Shown in pieces: positions 31,181 through 42,424 of a DNA stretch of 64,000 nt. The translations under genes and the position numbers were made by a program. Origin of the DNA: Hydrangea macrophylla (taxonomy: Eukaryota > Streptophyta > Magnoliopsida > Cornales > Hydrangeaceae); contig CM066989.1 of assembly GCA_033977485.1 (NCBI GenBank), positions 94,755,887 through 94,819,886 of the forward strand. The letters run 5' to 3'. Each line of letters begins with the position of its first letter. The stretch's first letter is position 1. The notes beneath the pieces are model-generated. The model was not told the origin of the DNA, did no database searches, and saw only the letters and a program-made list of their open reading frames with translations.

Positions 31181-32985
31181 TCAGCCAACTCCGCCTCCTC
31201 CTCTGCCTCCGCTGCTACCGCCGCCGCTACCTCCACCTCGTCTGGCACCACTACCTCCAGGGGCATCGCTAAAGGGGATGCCAAACTGCTGAACCCGCTG
31301 CTAAAGCTCCCCCTCTTGCTGGGCCAATGCCCTATTCTCCTCCACCTAAAATAGAGAAAAAGTAAAATTCGGAAGCTGTTAAGATAAAATGAATTTTTGG
31401 AGATAGATCGGAGATTTTACCTGGACCCTCAGCTGGGCCGCGGCCGTCACCCGAGATCCCTCATATTGAAACCAAGAGTCAAAAAATAAAGATTAGTAAA
31501 TAAGAGGCAGCCAAAATCAATGTGAAAGACGAGAATAAATTCTTACCATCCACTCTCGCCCGAGGACCCACTGCCTTACGCTGCGGGAATACGTCAAGCC
31601 CTCCTCCGCGTAAGCGCGCGGGACATCATCATACTGAAGAGGAATGGTAGGGGCGCCATGAGAGAGCTGGGGAATCGTCGTCGAGAACTGCTCGCCAAAG
31701 GAAATAGTCGACATGGTCTAATCCCACTCAGGTAAAGCAGGGGGACGAGTAGCAGCAGGGACAAGGTGCAAACAACAAGAATGAAATATAAATAAAGAAT
31801 GAGAGAGAACTCAAGAAGGGGTAAAAAAATCATGAACTCACCCGAGTCACTTCCATCAGAGGGAGGTTCGGCATCAGCCTAGCCGCACGGAAAGCTGCAT
31901 ATCCCGTGGGAGGGGTCCACAAAGTCATGGATGCCCAAGCCAAGCAGAGCAGCTATAAATGCACTACCCTGAAGCGTGTCCGTGGCTCTCATAGAATCTG
32001 GAGGAGGGTGTGGCATGAAGAATCCAGGAGCCGCCAGAAACTGCCTAGTCACCCTCTCTCCCAAATACCACGCCCGGGCTTCGGGCCCATATAATAGACG
32101 TCTCATCAGGTCGTACCCACCCGATGCATGTACCCCTGCGGGAGCAATGGGAAGTACCTTAAGCCATGGCTGCCAGCGAACGTGTGGCTCTCTCAAGTTC
32201 GTCAGGAAGTTCCCGAACACCGTAAACTCGTGAGCCCCGGTCTTCTGCCCGACCCTATCCTTCGCCCATTTCAGTCCCTGGGGCATGATGAGGGCATCGG
32301 CATCACGTGTTTCAGGGGACATCATGTGAAGATACTTGTGGGACCAAATCTGCAATAAAAAAAAGAAAAGAAAAAAGAGGGCGTGAGTTTCGCAGTTTTA
32401 ATAATTTCTGAGAAGTAAATAAAAATGAAATAAAAAATAAAAGATGTACCTCCCACGCGCTCCAGAAACCACCCGTAGAAGCCGTCCGATCTCGGGAAAT
32501 GTCCCCCATATGCTTGTACAGAATGGCTAATCCTGCACCAGCCCAGTCATAATCGTGTATCCGATCCATAGACTCCAAGGATGCTACCAGTGTGACGGAG
32601 ATCCGGTCACCCTTGGTGCTCAGAAGAGAGCACCCCAGCATGTACATAAGGAAGTTCCGGGCCATCTGCTGGTCGGTAAAGCCCTGCTGGCCCCTGAAAG
32701 TATCCATGAACCACTTGGCCGTGACCAAGGGCTCGTCAGGGATGACTCCCAAAAGCGGCTCGACCTGGTCCCACTCCGACACCGCATCCAGGTATCGCAG
32801 GCGCTCCCTCCCGAAGGGGATCCCTGTGATCATCGAGAAGTCGAGCGGGGTCATGGTCATCTTCCCGAAGTCGAAGTGGAATGTGCTGGTGGTGTCCCAC
32901 CAACGCTCTGCTAGGGCGTGTATCTGACGAAGATCGTTCAAGCTCTTCGTCAAGAGCTTGGCGAAATCTCTGAAGCCAACAGCAA
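31181..32985 (-). pseudogene. Element B antisense gene 2: PMD protein, 5' truncated
   Basis: Homologue of the six-exon gene in element A. Exon 2 is partial, about 32985-32450 (FHFDFGKMTMTPLDFSMITG, then YDWAGAGLAILYKHMGD); exon 3 is 32349-31842; exon 4 about 31770-31547; exon 5 about 31465-31421 (15 codons, as in A); exon 6 31345-31181 with a Gly-rich, RGG-like tail. Donor sites GTACAT, GTGAGT, GTAAGA and GTAAAA are present; acceptors of exons 4 and 5 look mutated. Exon 3 has a frame change near 31925, exon 4 a TAG (31720-31718) where A has Trp, and exon 6 a TAG near 31303. Exon 1 and the promoter are lost at the copia junction. Confidence 0.75.
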
Positions 32986-32989
32986 TAAT

Positions 32990-34461
32990 GAGACCATAAG
33001 TACCCATAAGTACCCTTTGGATTCCCTATAAAGTAACATACTTTCAATCATGTCTCCAATTTTCTCATCTTTCCTTTCAGCATATATGAATATGTTGCAA
33101 AGAGGGATTGCGCCCGATCCACATCTGCTTAGGTGTCTAAGGAACATATTTGCTTGGAACAAGATTTAGTATGTACATAGTGGTTTCTAAGCATAACCCT
33201 AAAGGAATGATGGCAAGTCCAAATAACTCATCATCATCTAGTTCCTTCTTTCCGCTACACCATTATGCTGAGGCATACTAGGTGCAATCAACTGTGACAG
33301 AATCCCATTCTATATCAGGTGATCAATAATTTCATTAGAGAAGTATTTTCCACCTCGATGTGATCGAATGACTTTGATATGTGTATCTAATTGCTTCTCC
33401 ACCTTAGCCCTAAACTCTTTGAACTTTTCAAAGGCTTTAGACTTATGCTGCATTAGGTATACATATCCACACCTAGAGTGGTCATCAGTGAATGTGATAA
33501 AATACTCATAACTATCTCAAGCTCTAATATTTATTGGAACACACACATCAGTATGCACTAAATATTCCAACAATGCATTGGTCTTGTTGCCCTTTGCTCG
33601 CAAGGGCCTTTTGGTCATTTTTTGTTCTAAACATGATTCACAGACTTCCATTGGTTCAAGAATCAAATCGCCTAAGATCCCTTCTTTGACTAGTCTACTA
33701 ATCCTATTTAGATTGATATGACCTAGCCTCATATGCCAAAGCCTTGTTGGATTAGAAGAAGGTTTCTTTCTTTTAGATGGTACAATTACCACTGAGTTAT
33801 TAAGTTCCATCATTAGAAACATTTAGAGTGATCACATACAAGCCATTTGTTTTAGTACTAGAACATATAAAAGAACCATTTCTTTTAACGACAATCTCAG
33901 TTCCAAAATGAAAAAAAAATAACCATTATTTGATAATTTCGAAACAGAAATTAAATTATATCTCATCAGAGGGACGTAAAGTACATTTGGTAAAACCAAT
34001 GCCTTATTATCTGGAAATTCCAAAACTACTACTCCTATAGCAACCACAGAAACGGTTGCGCTAGAACCTAGAGCCAGCATGATTTCCCCATCACTGCACC
34101 TCCTGGATGATCTGAACCCCTACAATGAATTACAGATATGGCTGGTCATACCAGAATCAAAACACAACATATTTGAAGTATCTGTTATAAAACTTGTTTC
34201 AATAACTTGTGATTCGATTATACCTTGGACTCTCGTACCCAAGAATTCTAGACAATTCCTCTTTCAGTGGCCTTTCTTCCCACATTGGAAACACTTTTCT
34301 TTGCCTTTTCCACCGTCCTTCCCCTTAGAGATCTTGGAACTGGTCCAACACTCGGACCACCAGTGTCTGCCTTCTTCTTTTCTTTCTTGTATTCCGATGC
34401 AGATCAAGAAGATCCTTTTTCAACGTTCATAACGTTGCACCCAAGTTTGATCACTCCCTCT
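32990..34461 (-). mobile_element. Ty1/copia gag-pol fragment, both ends cut
   Basis: Reading leftward: a CCHC knuckle (CFQCGKKGHW-like, about 34300-34250); the protease-to-integrase linker NVLYVPLMRYNLISVSKL (34080-33832); a GAG-pre-integrase zinc domain LWHMRLGHINLNRISRL ... CESCLEQK (33822-33517); the integrase core with DDHSRCGYVYLM and MPQHNGVAERRN, broken by stops; and a YPKGT-type motif near 33010. The second catalytic position appears as His-Arg-Gly-Gly where Asp-Arg-Gly-Gly is expected. RT is missing. The left end joins element B PMD exon 2 at about 32985-33005 and the right end meets a CACTA-like terminus at 34462. Confidence 0.8.
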
Positions 34462-34795
34462 CACTACACCATATGGGCCGATTTGTAATGGGAATAACCG
34501 TTACAAAAATTATTTGTAACGGATATACACGTTTCAAATTTGTAACGGATTTTTGTAACGACTGTATCCGTTGCTAATTAGTAACGGATATTTGTAACAA
34601 ATATACCCGTTACTAATACAAATTTTGTAACGAATATACCCGTTACAAATTAGTTTAGTAACAGATAAATATACAACTTTTTTGATTTTTTGAAAAAAGT
34701 CCTAACGGTTTATAACGAATTAGTAACGAATATATCCGTTACTAATTCCAAAATGCATAAAATTAGTAACGGATATTCCCGTTACAAATTTTAAT
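34462..34795. mobile_element. Probable CACTA (EnSpm-like) transposon terminus with subterminal palindromic repeats
   Basis: Starts CACTACACC at 34462 within the copia gag and is followed at once by many copies of gtaacggatat and its complement atatccgttac, both orientations, over 330 bp. CACTA termini with dense short subterminal repeats are characteristic of this superfamily. I find no matching opposite terminus or TNPD/transposase coding in the window, so it is a remnant or its other end is diverged. Confidence 0.5.
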
Positions 34796-35419
34796 AGAAT
34801 ATAAAAAAAATAATTGATCTATATGCTCCCTAATTTATTTTAATTAATGCACGTAATTAACGAACATAATAATCCATACAAACACAAATACAAACACAAA
34901 AATAACAACCTCAATCTATACCAAACACAAGTAGAATCTAAAATATTTCATCTTAAAAATCTTTTTGTCCATGCCCAAGTTGTTAGTTTAACTACATTAC
35001 ATCTTACACATGAAATTAACTCAAGAAAGACAAAATACACAAATCTCTTTATGTCCATAAACAATTGCTTCAATCTCTTCTTTCTTCATTGCCTGGGATC
35101 ATCACCATTCTATTTTTTACCATAATTGATGATGGTGTTAGAAAAAGAAATCACAAAAGAATAATAATATTATTATTTTAATAAATAAGGGAAAGTGAAT
35201 GTGAAACTCACCATATTGTTTGCGATCACACCAAATTTAAAACTCTTGTTTGAATAACATGTATGTAAAAATATGTTAGAGGAGCAATAAAGTATACATC
35301 TTAGTACATGAACAAAACAATTTAGCCTAGCCCACACAGTCCACAGTCCACTCCCTTGTTACTTATATGGCTGATTACGTCATAATCAAGTTCTTATTTA
35401 ACCCTATTAAAAACGTAGT
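34796..35419. other. AT-rich DNA right of the CACTA-like end
   Basis: Could be internal sequence of the same transposon. No coding frame with recognisable similarity on either strand. Confidence 0.4.
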
Positions 35420-36690
35420 ATGTTGGAAGTAGGGTGTCGAGTCCACAGGGATTGGATTGCAACAATGCTTGTTGAACGCTTAATAACCAATTACCGTACA
35501 AGGAGCAATTAACAAACTAAGAAATAAAAGTGAGTCTTTTCGACTTTGAGTTTGGTTTGGTTTGTAAACAATTATACTACAATGACTATTCATCATAAAA
35601 AAAAAGGGTAAATTTAAGATAAATCTAAGTTTAATTAACAATGGAGGGTCTTGGTGGAGGAGAAATTGAGGTTGGGGAGCATTCCCCCACCTTGGACCAA
35701 ACAACTTATGGCTCTCATACTTGTAACACATTCTAGGGTAGAAAATTCCATTGTGACAAACTATCAAACATGTGGTAGTCAACCAACATGCTAGATAGAT
35801 GTTCCAATGCAATACATGGGTATAGGGTTAGAGTTTAGAGATTTAACAACTTCCAATGCTTGACATTGGAAGTGGGGTCTCAAAACTTCAAACCGTACAC
35901 CCATGAACTCTAGATATGCTATCAAGTGTGAGAGACCCACAATCAAAACACATGGGTCCAATGGTGGGTTTATGATCCCCAACCTACATGATTTAGCTAC
36001 TCATAATTAAAATGATAACAAAATTTAAGAGAGGGAAAGAGAGATTATACCAACTAGAAAACATCACCATAAATGCCATAAGAAATCCAAGAGATTCTTC
36101 AATTAAAAGCTTCCAAATGTGCAATACATTCACTCATTCTTCTCTCTCTAACACTAGATGGAAGTAAATGTGGGTAGATGAGGAGTAATGGGGGAGAGTG
36201 ATGAGGGGGAATTAGAGAGGAAGAGCTTACAACCTAAGAAAAAAAACTAAGTAAAATAAAAGCCAACCCTAACAAAAACTAATCTCTAACTATTTATACC
36301 CTATACAAACAATGGCAAAGTTGTAAAAAAAAAAGAGATCTTCTGTGGCCGCGGATCGATCCGAGGCAAACAGACGGATCGATCCATTTATCATTTGGGG
36401 AAGCAGAATCTCCGCGCCAGAACGCGGATCGATCCCTTCACAACCGCGGATCGATCCGGGTCTTCAGGATTTGCCAGTAACTTCCTTTTAAACACGCGGA
36501 TCGATCCCCTCTTTGAGCCGGATCGATCCGCCTCTTCTGAGCTTGATTACTTGCCCCTTTTTTATACCCAGATTGCCACAAAGGTTGGGTTCCACTTCAC
36601 CCAAGCCTACAAAACCTACAAGAAAGAGAATATTATTATGAAAAAGTGAACAACAACAAAAATAACAAAAGTGCAATTTATCCATTAAAT
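35420..36690 (-). repeat. LTR-like region, minus strand (unclassified)
   Basis: Read on the minus strand it has a GC-rich palindromic word cluster (36530-36350), a TATA box gggtataaatag (36301-36290), a pyrimidine-rich leader, and the phrase aatccctgtggactcgacac (35455-35436), a type of motif I recall from plant LTR sequences. No terminal repeat partner is visible, so a solo LTR or promoter fragment is the best guess. Confidence is low. Confidence 0.3.
36350..36532. repeat. Six copies of the palindrome GGATCGATCC in 180 bp
   Basis: Copies at about 36354, 36375, 36426, 36448, 36498 and 36521, most extended to GCGGATCGATCC or GGATCGATCCG. Intervening text is not repeated. The cluster lies just upstream of a minus-strand TATA box at 36290-36300. 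Confidence 0.9.
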
Positions 36691-37885
36691 CTCCCCGTGT
36701 GAGTGATAATTCGTGTCCAATAAGGGTAAAATCATGAAGTTAAAAATGCAATATTGAACACGAATCAATGGCTTTAAACTCTATTTTAGTTGCATCTTTC
36801 ACAAATTCACCTAATTTAGCCAAGCCGACATCCAGTCCCCTTACATGGCTTGTTCAATCTCAGCTCATCTTTAACTAATCTAAATACTATTAAGATCTGT
36901 TGTTGGTCATGTCCCATTCCAAATAACTTTTATTTTTTTAAATATGGTGATTGTAACTTTTTAAGGCATCTATGAACATGACTGTTGATGGTCATTATCT
37001 AATCAGTAATCATAAGGCTAGTAATAAATGCCAGACTTTGTGCTCTTTTATAATCCAATCTTGTAGCCTTGATTAAATGCCTTATATAATAGTATACATA
37101 ACTACTTAATTAAAAGAAAATATCACTTAAAAATGGGACAGAGATTAAAATCTTAGATACCCAATGATTTACCCCACTTAATATAATTAAAATCTTATAA
37201 TTATTACTAGTATTATGAAATAATGCCCCACAATAAAGCCCAGATCAGTGCAATTTACAAACAAGAATTGGCTATTCCCAATGTTTTCCATCTTTTTCTT
37301 TCATAAAGTTTGAGCACAAACCTTTCCTCAACAATTGTAATATTAACATCAAGTTTAGAAATTGCATATAAGAGAATAAGCTTGGGTTACCTTAAACCTT
37401 TCCTCAGCAATGGCCTCTCTCTTCTGCCTTCACAAATACCCACAGCTTCTGCCTTCAGCAATGGCCTATGCAACCTCCAGAGAGAAAAGAAAAGAGAAAT
37501 TATTATCTTTCAGAAATTAATAGAAAGATAATATTATGTAACCTTAAGAACCTTTCTAGCCAGGCAGAAGCGTTAAGATCTGACTTGAACTAAACACTAG
37601 TCTAATCAGCCAATTTAGTTGGATTTAGTTGTCTTAATCAAATCAAGCCATGGCAAGTGGAGTGGCATTGTCTTGATGTGTCACTTTGAAAATTCTGTGA
37701 AACCCAAAAGTGAGGCAAAGAAAGGAATTAAAAAAAGGAAAATAACTCATCAGAGACCTTACAAAATTCATGTATTAGCAAAAAGGAAACAAAAACTAAT
37801 TTCTATTTTCACAAATTAGAAAACTGACTTAACTCATTGGCTTGGGGTTGAAAATTAGTAAAACATTACAACAAGAGAGGATTGT
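36691..37885. other. AT-rich intergenic DNA
   Basis: No recognisable gene or repeat. Short direct repeat of a ccttaaacctttcctcaacaa-like phrase at 37318 and 37390. Confidence 0.4.
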
Positions 37886-38045
37886 TTGGGGCTGAAAATT
37901 CAGCAAAACAGGGGTTGTTGGGGGCTATATTAAGCTCTAATTAGAGGCTGGAAAATTCAGTAAAACAGGGGCTGTTTTACGCTCTAATTAGCTGCTGAAA
38001 AATTCTGTAAATCAGAGGATGTTGGGGCTGTTTTCATATCTATTT
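37886..38045. repeat. ~57-bp imperfect tandem repeat, three copies
   Basis: gctgaaaattcagcaaaacaggg, gctggaaaattcagtaaaacaggg and gctgaaaaattctgtaaatcagagg follow one another with gctctaattag spacers. Confidence 0.65.
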
Positions 38046-38229
38046 TGGGGCTAACAAATACAATTGCAAACTAGATGGTAACCACTAGATTACCTCATTG
38101 CAAAACAAAAAGAAGCCCATCCACTAATCCATTGTCAACTTTCAAATTAACTAGGAGAAAATAACAAATGAAGCAAACACGCAGAAATACTCGTAAAACA
38201 CAAATTTTATTACCTGCAGACCTCGTCAG

Positions 38230-38556
38230 TTACAATTTGCGTGGTCCTAGAGACTTGTGACGCCGTCTGATTTCTCGTTCAGATGCTATCTGAGCATCTT
38301 TGTCACTGTCTATCTCAAAAACCATCGAATTTTTGTAACCATTCTTAGGAACCCATTTGAGTTCAAGTACCACATGGCCAATGACATCATATCTAGACCA
38401 TAGATCTGTTAAAAGCTTCTCAATACACTCTTCATCATATTTGTATTCCAATATGAGTTTCTCATGTAATGTAAGTAACCCATGAATTCGATATTCATTG
38501 AATGGAGGTATGATGGAGAAAGAGAACTTTGAAAAAGAAAGTGTTGCTAATGTCAA
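38230..38556 (-). CDS. Hypothetical ORF, 108 aa, unrecognised
   Basis: Open on the minus strand from 38556. It has balanced, non-repetitive composition with a block LHEKLILEYKYDEECIEKLL and a basic tail ending RRRHKSLGPRKL. A possible splice donor (CTGCAG/GTAATA) lies just past the stop. It may be an exon fragment of a host gene. I do not recognise a family and there is no supporting context. Confidence 0.25.
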   Translation of the reverse strand: MTLATLSFSKFSFSIIPPFNEYRIHGLLTLHEKLILEYKYDEECIEKLLTDLWSRYDVIGHVVLELKWVPKNGYKNSMVFEIDSDKDAQIASEREIRRRHKSLGPRKL

Positions 38557-39655
38557 ACTACTCGTATGAATTATGGTCCACTACATATGCTCTTATAAAG
38601 AAAGAAATGGGGATGACCTCATAAGAAAATTCTGACGATTTTCTACTCCAATTTAGAAATAGAATATCATGTCATAGAATATTTAGTATCTATACTAATA
38701 GAGCGACTGCAAACGCCATTAAACTATACACAATTATATTTTGCACTTTTCAACAAAGAAAGAAATGGGGCTGACCTCTTAGGATGTTTAAGCTTGGAAG
38801 TATAGATATAAATTGACTAAAGAAGTGTTCACTGTTGATCTGCAAAAGACATTGTAAATCAAGGAGTGAATTGTAAATCATTTGATATGATGAACAGTGC
38901 AATAATGTATAATAACCTTCAGATCCACGACAAAACCCCCATTTATGAACCGTGATACCGTTATGCATTCCGTTAGTTCCCACAAGTTTTGTTGAGAATG
39001 TTTGAAGTGTGAGTATGGTTTCGTGGCATTTGGTTAAGCGGTTTACAGTTTTAACCCTTAAACCCCCCAAAACTAAGTTTTTTTAAGCCTATGTGGTGAA
39101 AAAGTCATTTTTTCGCATTATTTGTGAACCGTAATTTCGTTATGCATTCTGTTAGTTACCACGAATTTCTTTAGGCATGTTCGAGGTGCGAGTAAGGTTT
39201 TGTGGCATTCGGATACACGCTTTACCATTTCACTACTCAAAACCTCAAAAAACAAGTTTTTTCAAGTCTAAGTGATGAAAAAGTCATTTTTTTGCATTAT
39301 TTGTGAACCGTGATACCGTTATGCATTCCGTTAGTTCCTACAAGTTTCGTTAGGCATGTTTGAGGTGTGAGTATGGTTTCGTGGCATTTGGTCAAGCGGT
39401 TTACAGTTTCAACCCTCAAACCCCCCAATACTAAGTTTTTTCAAGCCTAAGTGGTGAAAAAGTAAATTTTTTGCATTATTTGTGAACCGTGATTTCGTTA
39501 TGCATTCTGTTAGTTCCCACAAGTTTCTTTAAGCATGTTTGAGGTGTGAGTAAGGTTTCGTGGCATTCGGATACATGCTTTACCTTTTCACTACTCAAAA
39601 TACCAAAACTAAATTTTTTCAAAACTAAGTTTTTTCAAGCCTAAGTGATGAAAAG

Positions 39656-40120
39656 GCAATGTTACCTAGACTTGGGTACGTGTGTCAGGTATGTAGATGT
39701 ATCCGGAGGTCGGACTTGTCAAACTCCCAAATATTAGGATAAGGGGACTCGGCAAAAAAAAGATCCATAACGGGGTACAGGTACGTGGACATGTCTACAT
39801 TTAAGTAAATATTATAAGTTTATATAATAGTTTTGCATATTATGCAAGAAAAAAATCGATTATTTTAATTTTAAAACTTTTAAAATAGGGTCATAGTTTA
39901 AATACTTTTAAAATAGGGTCACGGTTTAAAAATAGTCTAAATATGACAAGAAGACTTTGAGTCAAGAAAACAATTTTCCTCTTTAGATTATATTTTTGAT
40001 ATCAAGCCATGTCCGACATAGTACGAAACAAGTCCGACACATATCCCATGTCGGTATCCTTGTCATACACACATCGACACGGGTACGACACCTTTGATGC
40101 CAAGTCCGGGTAATATAGTG
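39656..40120. mobile_element. MITE-like insertion in the satellite (~460 bp)
   Basis: Inverted termini TTACCTAGACTTGG (39662) and CCAAGTCCGGGTAA (ending 40113) bound an AT-rich, non-coding insert that interrupts a monomer. Flanks agtgatgaaaa and agtgaaaaa look like an imperfect 8-10 bp target duplication. Internal gtacgtg/tgtccgaca phrases extend the pairing. Superfamily not assigned. Confidence 0.7.
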
Positions 40121-41891
40121 AAAAAGACATTTTTCGCATTATTTGTGAACTGTGATACCGTTATGCATGTTGTTAGTTCCCACAAGTTTCTTTAGGCATT
40201 TTTGAGGTATGAGTAAGGTTTTGTGGCATTCGAATACATACTTTACCGTTTCACTACTCAAAACTTCAAAAAACAAGTTTTTTCAAGTCTAAGTGATAAA
40301 AAAAGTCATTTTTTTTAGCATTATTTGTGAACCATGATACCGTTATGCATTCCGTTAGTTCCCACAAGTTTTGTTAGGCATGTTTGGGGTGCGAGTATGA
40401 TTTCGTGGCATTTGGGTTATGCGGTTTACAATTTCAACCCTCAAAACCCTGATAACCAAGATTTTTCAAGCCTATGTGATGAAAAAGTCATTTTCGCATT
40501 ATTTGTGAACCATGATTTCGTTATGTATTCTGTTAGTTCCTACAAGTTTCTTTAGGCATGTTTGAGGTGCGAGTAAGGTTTCGTGGCATTCGGATACATG
40601 CTTTACCGTTTCACTACTCAAAACCTCAAAAAACAAGTTTTTCCAAGTCTAAGTGATGAAAAAATCATTTTTTTTTGCATTATTTGTGAACCGTGATACT
40701 GTTATGCATTCTGTTAGTTCCAACAAGTTTTGTTAGGCATGTTTAAGGTGTGAGTAATGTTTCATGGCGTTTGGTTAAGCGGTTTACAGTTTCAACCCCA
40801 AATACTAAGTTTTTTCAAGCCTAAGTGATGAAAAAGTCAGCTTTTTGCATTATTTGTGAACCATGATTCCGTTATGCATTCTGTTAGTTCCCACAAGTTT
40901 CGTTAGGCATGTTTGAGGTGTGAGTAAGTTTTCATGGCATTCGGATACATGCCTTACCGTTTCACTACTCAAAACCTCAAAAAACAAGTTTTTTCAAGTC
41001 TAAGTGATGAAAAAGTCATTTTGTTTTGCATTATTTGTAAACCGTGATACCGTTTTGCATTCCGTTAGTTCCCACAAGTTTCGTTAGGAATGTTTGAGGT
41101 ATGAGTATGGTTTCGTGGCATTTGGTTAAGCGGTTTACAGTGTCAACCCTCAAAACCCCAAAAACTAAGTTTTTTCAAGCCTTAGTGATGAAAAAGTCAT
41201 TTTTTCGCATTATTTGTGAACCGTGATTCCGTTATGCATTCTGTGAGTTCCCACAAGTTTCTTTAGGCATGTCCGAGATTCAAGCAAGTTTTCATGGCAT
41301 TCGGATATATGCTTTACCGTTTCACTACCAAACCTCAAAAACTAGTTTTTTCAAGTCTAAGTGATGAAAAAGTTATTTTTTTTGCATTATTTGTGAACCG
41401 TGATACAGTTATGCATTCCGTTAGTTCCCACAAGTTTCATTAGGCATGTTTGAGGTGTGAGTAAGGTTTCGTGGTGTTTGGTTAAGCGATTAACAAATTT
41501 AACCCTCAAAACCCCGAAAACTAAGTTTTTTCAAGCCTAAGTGATGAAAAAGTCATTTTTTGCATTATTTGTGAACTATGATTCAGTTATGCATTTTGTT
41601 AGTTCCCACAAGTTTCTTTAGGCATGTTTGAGGTACGAGTAAGGTTTCGTGGCATTCAGATACATTTTTTAACGCTTTACTACTCAAAACCTCGAAAAAA
41701 TAAGTTTTTTCAAGTCTAAGTGATGAAAAAGTCATTTTTCTGCATTATTTGTGAACCGTGATACCGTTTTGCATTCCGTTAGTTCCCACAAGTTTCGTTA
41801 GGCATGTTTGAGGTATGAGTATGGTTTCGTGGCATTTGGTTAAGCGGTTTACAGTGTCAACCCTCAAAACCCCCAAAACTAAGTTTTTTCA

Positions 41892-41899
41892 AGCCTAAG
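41892..41899. repeat. 8-bp target duplication of the hAT-like MITE, left copy
   Basis: agcctaag, identical to 42417-42424. Confidence 0.88.
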
Positions 41900-42416
41900 C
41901 AATGTTCTAAAAATCGCTAGGCGCTAGTCGGGCGGCGAAGGGGGGCCTAGCGCCTAGGGGCCTAGGCGGATTTGTTTAATAAATCAAATTAATTATATAA
42001 TAGATATATATACGAGTTATGTGGTGTTAATTAAAAATAATTATAGATTCGTGGTTCAAATAATAGATACGTATATATATATATATAAAGGTTATGTGGT
42101 GTTTTTTGGAAATAAGTAAAGAATATTAGAAGGTTTGAATATTTAAAAAACTATTAGGGATCTCTCCATAATTAGCTTAAACCTTAAGTGCATATATATA
42201 CTAATGTTAGGGTTTTTTTTTTTCCAAAGAGTCAGACCCAAATAAGACTTTCTAGTATTCTCACCCTAGCCTGCCTAGAACCGCCTAGCCCCGCCTAGGC
42301 CCCGCCCAGAGGCCGACTAATTCACTGGCCGATTTCCTCAAACGCCTAGGGAAAATCTCAGCAGCCGGGCACCGCCTAGCGCCTAGGCGCCGCCTAGGCC
42401 GATTTTTAGAACACTG
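41900..42416. mobile_element. hAT-like MITE (517 bp) in the satellite
   Basis: Termini CAATGTTCTAAAAATCG and CGATTTTTAGAACACTG are inverted repeats, continuing into GC-rich gcctaggcg words on both arms. The 8-bp duplication agcctaag on each side is the hAT hallmark. The interior is AT-rich and non-coding, so it would depend on a transposase from elsewhere. Confidence 0.88.
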
Positions 42417-42424
42417 AGCCTAAG
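42417..42424. repeat. 8-bp target duplication of the hAT-like MITE, right copy
   Basis: agcctaag, identical to 41892-41899. Confidence 0.88.

Larger units (their letters stand above)
21782..32985 (+). mobile_element. Element B, main segment: Tat/Ogre-like gypsy element with two antisense genes, 3' truncated
   Basis: Continues the leader cut at 1230 and then carries gag, protease, G-patch-like linker, RT, RNase H and integrase (to 28650), the module repeats, an intact antisense DUF7745-like gene, and an antisense PMD gene. The same gene order and intron positions as in element A show common ancestry. The segment ends near 32985 inside PMD exon 2, where text changes to a Ty1/copia fragment. 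No PPT or 3' LTR of B is in the window. Confidence 0.85.
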
